Notes under the pieces: model-generated
What the model was told of the DNA's origin: nothing
The model's input: only the letters and a program-made list of their open reading frames with translations
Database searches by the model: none
Translations under genes and position numbers: made by a program
Shown: positions 5,456 through 9,796 of the stretch, piece after piece
Layout: the number at the start of each line of letters is the position of its first letter
Numbering within the stretch: the first letter of the stretch is position 1
NCBI GenBank assembly: GCA_905372345.1
Contig: CAJPPE010000037.1
Coordinates: 1 to 9,796 of the forward strand
Direction of reading: 5' to 3'
DNA length: 9,796 nucleotides
Origin: an uncultured Treponema sp.
GTDB lineage: Bacteria; Spirochaetota; Spirochaetia; Treponematales; Treponemataceae

Positions 5456-5484
5456 ATTCTAACAGAAAATTTAATTCTTAGCAA
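5456..5484 (-). promoter_or_regulatory. Promoter of the atpE operon
   Basis: On the minus strand, TTGCTA (5484-5479) is 17 nt from an extended -10 element TGTTAGAAT (TAGAAT at 5461-5456). The atpE ATG at 5423 follows with a normal leader and an AAGGAG ribosome binding site. Its -35 box lies only 8 bp from the -35 box of the divergent zinc operon, so the two polymerases could interfere with each other. Confidence 0.65.
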
Positions 5485-5492
5485 GATAGGAC

Positions 5493-5520
5493 TTGACAAA
5501 TTTTCAAAATTTATTATAAT
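5493..5520 (+). promoter_or_regulatory. Promoter of the zinc-responsive operon
   Basis: TTGACA (5493-5498), a 16-nt spacer and TATAAT (5515-5520) form a strong sigma-70 promoter. Transcription should start near 5527, just ahead of the operator-like palindrome at 5534-5549 and about 40 nt before the repressor ATG. Confidence 0.75.
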
Positions 5521-5533
5521 TATATTTGAATAT

Positions 5534-5549
5534 ATGAGCATTTGTTCAT
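5534..5549 (+). promoter_or_regulatory. SmtB/ArsR-type operator
   Basis: ATGAGCA-TT-TGTTCAT is an imperfect inverted repeat (6 of 7 pairs) and matches the core of the 12-2-12 operators bound by SmtB, CzrA and related zinc sensors. It is flanked by direct repeats of TTTGAATA (5525-5532 and 5549-5556). Located just downstream of the predicted start site of the promoter at 5493-5520, it is placed for repression of the repressor-exporter operon by the adjacent gene product. Confidence 0.75.
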
Positions 5550-5567
5550 TTGAATAGGTGATGAAAT

Positions 5568-5921
5568 ATGATAGAAGATGATGAAATAGGTATTTCTAAT
5601 GAAGAAATTGTAGCTCATGCAAGGGCCAAAATGCCCGATGAACAGACAATGAGCGACTTGGGAGATTTTTTTAAAAACTTCGGCGATTCTACTAGGATTA
5701 AAATTGTTTCCGCTCTTATTTCAGGGGAGCTATGTGTCGCCGACCTTGCAGAAGTTTTGGAAATGTCGGCTTCGGCCGTTTCTCACCAGCTTAGAATTTT
5801 AAGGCAGGCTAAAATAGTAAAAAGCCGCCGAAACGGAAAACAGGTTTATTATACAATAGATGACAATCATGTCGGAATCCTATATTCCGTCGGTTTGGAA
5901 CACATTAGGGAGGGCAGGTAA
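5568..5921 (+). CDS. SmtB/CzrA-type zinc-responsive ArsR family repressor
   Basis: This 117-residue winged-helix repressor has the recognition region SASAVSHQLRILRQAKIVKSR (residues 67-87) and the wing RRNGKQVYYTI. A C-terminal alpha-5 metal site is complete: Asp99, His101, His112 and Glu115, with the same spacing as Asp104, His106, His117 and Glu120 of SmtB, so zinc sensing is expected. In the alpha-3 region ELCVADL, Cys56 and Asp59 match the second SmtB site, but an N-terminal Cys is lacking, so that site is probably incomplete. Zinc binding should release the operator at 5534-5549. The start is supported by AGGTG (5556-5560). Its TAA is followed directly by the ATG of the exporter gene, showing one operon. 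Confidence 0.93.
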   Translation: MIEDDEIGISNEEIVAHARAKMPDEQTMSDLGDFFKNFGDSTRIKIVSALISGELCVADLAEVLEMSASAVSHQLRILRQAKIVKSRRNGKQVYYTIDDNHVGILYSVGLEHIREGR

Positions 5922-8225
5922 ATGGATTTAAAAAAAGAAAATGAACACAAGCATGAGCACAGTCATGAAGAACATCATGACTACCATGAGCATGAACATC
6001 ACGAACATAGCCACGATGAACATTGCTCTTGTGGGCATGAACACCATGACCACCATGAACATGACCATCGTGAACATGAACACCATGGACACGATCATCA
6101 CGAGCATAAGCATGATGAACATTGCTATTGTGGGCATGAACACCACGACCACCATGAACATGATCATCATGGACACGGCCATAACGGCCATCACGAGCAT
6201 AAGCACGATGAACATTGCTCCTGTGGACATGACCACCACGGCCACGATCATTCAGGCTGCGGGTGCGAACATCATCACGGCTCTTCAAAAGAGATGGTAG
6301 TGCAATTCGGTATTTCGGCCTTGTTTTTTGCCGGAGGTATTTTTGCCCGGATTTTTTTTGATGAAGCCGGAATACAAATTAAGAATTTTTATGCAGCTTT
6401 TTCGACGGTTTTATTTGTCATAGCTTGGCTGACAGCAGGCTACAAGGTCTTGTTGACTTCAGTAAAAAATATTTTAAAAGGTCAAGTTTTTGATGAAAAT
6501 TTTTTGATGTCGGTTGCAACAATCGGAGCTTTTATTTTAGGTGACTGGACCGAGGGTGCAGCGGTTATGCTTTTTTATAATTTAGGCGAGGTGGTACAGC
6601 ACTCGGCCGTCGAAAAATCGAGGCGCTCAATCATAGATCTTATGGACCTCCGCCCGGACTTTGCCCGCCTTTATGATTCCGATTCTAAAGAAAAACTTGT
6701 AGATCCTGCAAGCGTAAAAATCGGCTCCTTGGTTATTGTAAAAGCAGGTGAAAAAATCCCCTTGGACGGCGTAATTTATGAAGGAAGTGCCGAACTTGAT
6801 ACCTCATCTATGACGGGAGAAAGCCTTCCGCGTACTGCAGAAAAAGGCAGCCCCGTACTTGCAGGTTTTGTAAACTTAACGGGGATTATAACGGTAAAGA
6901 CAACAGCTTCCTTAGAAAACACCGCTGCTTCAAAGATGCTTGAGCTGATTGAGTCCGCACAAAACAGGAAGGCTAGGGTAGAACGGTTTATTACCTCTTT
7001 TGCAAAGGTTTACACTCCGATAGTTACGATAGGAGCGGTTCTTCTTTCGGTTTTACCGCCTCTTTTAAGTGCACTTATTTTTTCATCGCCTATTAACGGC
7101 TGGGAAAGTTTTGCTCCGTGGATTTCACGCGGCCTTGTATTTTTGGTAATTTCCTGTCCTTGTGCCTTTGTTATTTCGGTTCCGTTGGGGTATTTCGGCG
7201 GAATAGGAGGAGCTGCAAAACGGGGTATACTGATTAAAGGTGCCGATTACATAGACGCTCTTTCAAAGGCCGATGCCGTCGTCTTCGACAAAACGGGAAC
7301 TCTTACCAAGGGAGTTCTAAAGGTTATGACCTTAATGCCTGCGGAAAATGTAGAAAAATATGAGTTTTTAAAATTGGCTGCTCTTGCCGAATTTAATTCT
7401 CATCATCCTATAGCTAAAGCCGTTCAAGATTGTGCCCTAGTTAATTTGTCCGAAGAGGTAACAAAGACTTTTCCAAATGCCGAGCTTACAGACTATTACG
7501 AAAAGGCCGGAAAAGGTATCTCGGTAAATTACAAGGGAAAGAATCTTTTAGCCGGAAAAAATTCCTTTATAAGCGAAAGCATAGGAAAGGAAATTCCTTT
7601 ATATGGAGATGAGATAGGCGGAACTCAAGTTTATGCCGCTTATGACGGAGAGTACATAGGCTGCTTGATTTTAACCGATACGCTTAAAAATGAAGCCAGG
7701 GAAGCTATATCCGATTTAAATAAATTGGGGCTTTCGAGGGTAGAAATACTTACCGGCGATAATGAAAAATCGGCTAAAAAGATTGCAGAAGATTTGGCTA
7801 TAAAAAATTATACTTCAATGCTTTTACCCCATGAAAAGGTTTCAAGGTTTGAGGAAATTTCCGATGAAGTAAAAGCAAAGAATAAGAAGGCTTCTGTTAT
7901 CTTTGTAGGAGACGGTATAAACGATGCTCCCGTATTGGCCCGCTCGGATGCAGGTATAGCTATGGGAGGCATAGGAAGCGATGCTGCCATTGAAGCGGCT
8001 GATGTTGTTCTTATGAACGATAATCCCCGTCTTGTTGCTGCGGCCGTAAAACATGCAAGGTTTACCAGAAAAATCGTTTGGCAAAATATAGCCTTGGCCT
8101 TCGGTATAAAAATCGGCTTTTTAACCTTGGGTGCTCTCGGTCTTGCAAACCTTTGGGCTGCTGTATTTGCTGATGTAGGAGTTGCCTTATTGGCCGTATT
8201 TAACTCTTTAAGAGCAAAAAGATAG
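5922..8225 (+). CDS. zntA: P1B-2 type zinc/cadmium/lead exporting ATPase with His-rich N-terminus
   Basis: This 767-residue inner-membrane pump exports divalent metal at the cost of ATP. Catalytic marks in order: TGES (298-301, actuator domain), CPC (412-414) within CPCx4SxP, DKTGT with the phosphorylated Asp456, the SHHPIA nucleotide-binding motif (493-498), TGD (611-613) and GDGIND (663-668). Asn722-x7-Lys730 and DVG (751-753) in the last two membrane helices match the P1B-2 signature (Zn, Cd, Pb). The usual GMTCxxC heavy-metal domain is absent; residues 9-119 are instead a His/Cys repeat region with 52 His and 8 Cys. The ATG abuts the repressor stop, with GGGAGGGCAGG upstream. Zinc is the likeliest substrate given the SmtB-type repressor; cadmium or lead cannot be excluded. 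Confidence 0.95.
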   Translation: MDLKKENEHKHEHSHEEHHDYHEHEHHEHSHDEHCSCGHEHHDHHEHDHREHEHHGHDHHEHKHDEHCYCGHEHHDHHEHDHHGHGHNGHHEHKHDEHCSCGHDHHGHDHSGCGCEHHHGSSKEMVVQFGISALFFAGGIFARIFFDEAGIQIKNFYAAFSTVLFVIAWLTAGYKVLLTSVKNILKGQVFDENFLMSVATIGAFILGDWTEGAAVMLFYNLGEVVQHSAVEKSRRSIIDLMDLRPDFARLYDSDSKEKLVDPASVKIGSLVIVKAGEKIPLDGVIYEGSAELDTSSMTGESLPRTAEKGSPVLAGFVNLTGIITVKTTASLENTAASKMLELIESAQNRKARVERFITSFAKVYTPIVTIGAVLLSVLPPLLSALIFSSPINGWESFAPWISRGLVFLVISCPCAFVISVPLGYFGGIGGAAKRGILIKGADYIDALSKADAVVFDKTGTLTKGVLKVMTLMPAENVEKYEFLKLAALAEFNSHHPIAKAVQDCALVNLSEEVTKTFPNAELTDYYEKAGKGISVNYKGKNLLAGKNSFISESIGKEIPLYGDEIGGTQVYAAYDGEYIGCLILTDTLKNEAREAISDLNKLGLSRVEILTGDNEKSAKKIAEDLAIKNYTSMLLPHEKVSRFEEISDEVKAKNKKASVIFVGDGINDAPVLARSDAGIAMGGIGSDAAIEAADVVLMNDNPRLVAAAVKHARFTRKIVWQNIALAFGIKIGFLTLGALGLANLWAAVFADVGVALLAVFNSLRAKR
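6012..6251 (+). repeat. His/Cys tandem repeats in the exporter N-terminus
   Basis: Three units beginning HDEHC(S/Y)CGH start at residues 31, 64 and 95, so the units are 33 and 31 residues long and the third is shorter. Each offers an HxxHCxCGH cluster followed by HxHHxHxHxH strings. The DNA is repetitive as well (for example recurring CATGAACACCA), which makes the region prone to length change. Confidence 0.9.
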
Positions 8226-8232
8226 GAGAGAT

Positions 8233-8262
8233 ATGGAGCTGCACAAACCGAATCACAACTAA
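8233..8262 (+). other. Nine-codon mini-ORF behind the exporter gene
   Basis: ATG at 8233 gives MELHKPNHN and then TAA. A good ribosome binding site, AGGAGAG (8224-8230), starts inside the exporter stop codon. It may be the stump of a lost third gene of the zinc operon or have no function. It overlaps the 3' end of the convergent pseudouridine synthase gene by 4 nt. Confidence 0.25.
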
Positions 8263-9203
8263 GTTTTTAAGTTTGTCAAATCTAAAAATCCAACAAGGTT
8301 TTTAGAGGTACTCTTAAATAAACTTTTGACCGCCCTCTTAAAATTTTCAGGAAGGGGGGCGGTAATCTCCTTTGGTAAGTCATCTAAAAACGGTTCCGAA
8401 AATATTAACTTATAGGCGTGTAAAAAATATGCAGCTTTTTTTGCCAAATCTTCAGAAAATACTTTTTTTTGTTTTGAGCCGTATTTTTTATCGTTTAAAA
8501 GGGGAGTGCCGAACTGCGAGCATTGTATTCTTATTTGGTGCTTCCTTCCGGTTATAAGGTTAAAAAGCACAAGGCTCAAATTTTCTTTTTTTGAAAAATC
8601 AAGGATTTTTATGAGGCAAAGACATTCTTTTCCGTCGATTTTGCTTTTAAATTCGTTTAAAGAAGGACGCCCCTCAGTTATTCCTATGTAGAATTTACCT
8701 ATCCTCCCTTCCTTAATGGCCTTTGAAAATTCTTGGGCTCCTTTTAAACTTTGAGAAAAGGTTAGAATTCCGCTTGTATCCTTATCCAGTCTATGCAGGG
8801 CTCCTACTTTAAAGGAAAGACTTTTTTCTTTGGGCGGAAAATATTTTAAAACAGCCTCACAAAGACTTTTTTCTCCGTGTACAAGCTCTCCGGGCCGTTT
8901 GTTTATAAAGAGTAAATCATCGGTTTTTAATAGAACATCGGGTTTTGAAATCGAAGAATTTGTTTGGTCTTCAGAGGCGGGGGCAGTTAAGCTGAATAGG
9001 CTTGAGTCTATTGAAATTTCATCGCCTTTTTGAGTTAAGTAGGCTCCGTTTTCCTTTTTGCCGTTTACTTTTATCTTTCCTCTTCGTATTGCCGAATATA
9101 CACCCGAAAGAGGCATCTTTCCTAAAAATTTCCGTATTACACGGTCCAGTCTCCTGCCTGAATCATCTTCGCCTATATAAAAAACCTTATTTTCTTTACT
9201 CAT
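8259..9203 (-). CDS. RluC/RluD family ribosomal RNA pseudouridine synthase
   Basis: The protein has an N-terminal S4 RNA-binding domain (GRRLDRVIRKFLG, then YSAIRRGKIKVNGKK) and a catalytic domain with HRLDKDTSG, whose Asp is the nucleophile, then KFYIGITEG and TGRKHQIRIQCSQFG near the C-terminal part of the domain. It converts specific uridines of 23S rRNA to pseudouridine; the exact sites cannot be told, and RluC-like function is favoured by the S4 domain and overall form. A longer frame starts at ATG 9221, but a -10 box (9215-9210) lies downstream of that codon, so the ATG at 9203 (MSKENKVFYIG, 314 residues) is the probable start. It again lies 6 nt after a TATAAT and lacks a Shine-Dalgarno sequence. 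An AT-rich hairpin (about 8281-8306) sits in its last codons. Confidence 0.88.
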   Translation of the reverse strand: MSKENKVFYIGEDDSGRRLDRVIRKFLGKMPLSGVYSAIRRGKIKVNGKKENGAYLTQKGDEISIDSSLFSLTAPASEDQTNSSISKPDVLLKTDDLLFINKRPGELVHGEKSLCEAVLKYFPPKEKSLSFKVGALHRLDKDTSGILTFSQSLKGAQEFSKAIKEGRIGKFYIGITEGRPSLNEFKSKIDGKECLCLIKILDFSKKENLSLVLFNLITGRKHQIRIQCSQFGTPLLNDKKYGSKQKKVFSEDLAKKAAYFLHAYKLIFSEPFLDDLPKEITAPLPENFKRAVKSLFKSTSKNLVGFLDLTNLKT

Positions 9204-9209
9204 TTCTAT

Positions 9210-9257
9210 ATTATATACCATTTACAGACTTGACAAAAGAGCTATTTTGTAGAGAAT
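9210..9257. promoter_or_regulatory. Divergent promoter pair with overlapping -35 boxes
   Basis: On the minus strand TTGTCA (9236-9231) and TATAAT (9215-9210) with a 15-nt spacer should serve the pseudouridine synthase. On the plus strand TTGACA (9230-9235) with a weak -10 around 9252-9257 (GAGAAT, 16-nt spacer) could serve the DUF212 gene. The two -35 boxes lie on the same seven bases, so only one polymerase could bind at a time. Confidence 0.5.
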
Positions 9258-9264
9258 TAGTGAT

Positions 9265-9753
9265 ATGTTGGAAACGATGTATAAAACGCAGTGGATTATG
9301 TTTTTTTCCAGTCCGATTTTTTTGTCCGCTATAACAAGCTGGATGATGAGTCAGATTATAAAGACTATTTTTGCATTATTTAATGCCTCAATAAAAACGC
9401 CCATTGACTTTGTAGAGCTGGTGCTTTGGAGAACAGGCGGAATGCCTTCGAGCCATTCCGCTCTTGTTGCTTCGTTAACGGTAAGTATAGGTATAAGACA
9501 GGGGTTTGACTCGGATTTGTTTATTTTTGCGTGTTTTATGGCTCTTATAGTTATAAGAGATGCTGTGGGTGTAAGAAGATCCAGCGGTTTGCAGGCTAAG
9601 GCTCTAAACGATCTAGGTGCAAAGTTTGCCGAAAATAATGAGACTTATCATTTTAGGGCTGTAAGGGAAATTCAAGGCCACAAGCCTGTTGAAGCTGTTG
9701 CAGGAATAATTTTGGGTATTATTACTTCAATACTATTTGCTTATTTTGGATAA
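9265..9753 (+). CDS. Divergent PAP2 family (DUF212, YuiD-like) membrane protein
   Basis: This 162-residue protein has membrane segments (about residues 10-28, 60-78, 85-101 and 145-161) and the motifs of the acid phosphatase/vanadium haloperoxidase-related DUF212 family: GGMPSSHSALVASL (58-71), RDAVGVRRSSG (98-108), and EIQGHKPVEAVAGIILG (135-151). These correspond to the PSGH-like, Arg and His active-site motifs of PAP2 phosphatases in rearranged form. A role in hydrolysing a membrane-bound phosphate ester is inferred from the family; the substrate is unknown. ATG 9265 and ATG 9277 (residue 5) are both possible starts; neither has a strong ribosome binding site. Confidence 0.9.
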   Translation: MLETMYKTQWIMFFSSPIFLSAITSWMMSQIIKTIFALFNASIKTPIDFVELVLWRTGGMPSSHSALVASLTVSIGIRQGFDSDLFIFACFMALIVIRDAVGVRRSSGLQAKALNDLGAKFAENNETYHFRAVREIQGHKPVEAVAGIILGIITSILFAYFG

Positions 9754-9758
9754 AAGTT

Positions 9759-9796
9759 ATGGATGAGCCTAAAAAATATGTCTTCGGTCTTGATAT
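9759..9796 (+). CDS. Start of a further gene, possibly actin-like ATPase fold (partial)
   Basis: ATG at 9759, 5 nt after the preceding stop, reads MDEPKKYVFGLD and then leaves the window. The YVFGLD(I) string resembles the first phosphate-binding strand of the actin/Hsp70/FtsA superfamily, which normally goes on as GT or GS. Twelve codons are too few for a family call. The short spacing suggests the same operon as the DUF212 gene. Confidence 0.45.
   Translation, partial: MDEPKKYVFGLD

Noticed and set aside
5941..6251. Short regular repeats as a possible CRISPR array
   Set aside because: The repeats are in frame, encode the His/Cys pattern, and have no unique spacers.
5905..6300. Several long open frames on both strands across the His-rich region, including His/Val-rich and Met/Thr-rich products
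   Set aside because: They arise from the repetitive CAT/CAC/GAA codons of the exporter in other frames; composition is extreme and no ribosome binding sites fit.
8281..8306. Hairpin TCTAAAAA...TTTTTAGA as terminator of the zinc operon
   Set aside because: The stem is almost all A-T with one bulge, lies inside the convergent coding region, and no T run follows the stem.

Overview
The window looks like a chromosomal segment of an oral-type treponeme (Treponema denticola or a close relative). This is inferred from the AT-rich composition (roughly 38% GC by eye), a V-type (not F-type) ATP synthase gene pair that includes the DUF2764 protein seen next to subunit E in spirochaetes, spirochaete-like lipoproteins, and a poly-G tract placed to control expression. 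No rRNA, tRNA, CRISPR array, transposase or phage gene is visible.

Layout. (1) Positions 1-3522 are an accessory-looking stretch. It holds a brnT toxin gene with the start of brnA (minus strand), a lipoprotein gene made of three ~90-residue repeats behind a promoter whose spacer contains eight consecutive G, an overlooked 48-residue Asn/Gln-rich protein, a DUF4160-DUF2442 pair, coaD (coenzyme A synthesis), and a hicA-hicB module (minus). (2) 3574-5423 (minus) carries V-ATPase subunit E, the DUF2764 protein, and then a DUF1275/YoaK membrane protein where the V-ATPase catalytic subunit would be expected. (3) 5490-8225 (plus) is a zinc-responsive operon: an SmtB-type repressor whose gene abuts that of a P1B-2 zinc/cadmium/lead export ATPase. 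The ATPase has a His/Cys repeat domain instead of the usual heavy-metal-associated domain. (4) 8259-9221 (minus) is an RluC/RluD-type pseudouridine synthase, divergent from (5) a divergent-PAP2 (DUF212) membrane protein at 9265-9753. The first codons of another gene end the window.

How they work together. The repressor should hold down its own operon through a palindrome just downstream of the predicted transcription start; excess zinc would release it and induce the exporter. The first 3.5 kb clusters three two-gene stress or addiction-type modules around a repeat-built lipoprotein and the essential gene coaD, which suggests a local hot spot for gain and loss.

Points most worth a second look: a probable phase-variable promoter (G8 in a 15-nt spacer); a 35-bp promoter duplication flanking the DUF4160-DUF2442 cassette in front of coaD; identical leaderless promoter geometry (TTGACA-N17-TATAWT-N6-ATG) at both toxin genes; and a V-ATPase gene pair cut off from the rest of its operon. 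All promoter, operator and function calls come from reading the sequence by eye and are not experimentally established.
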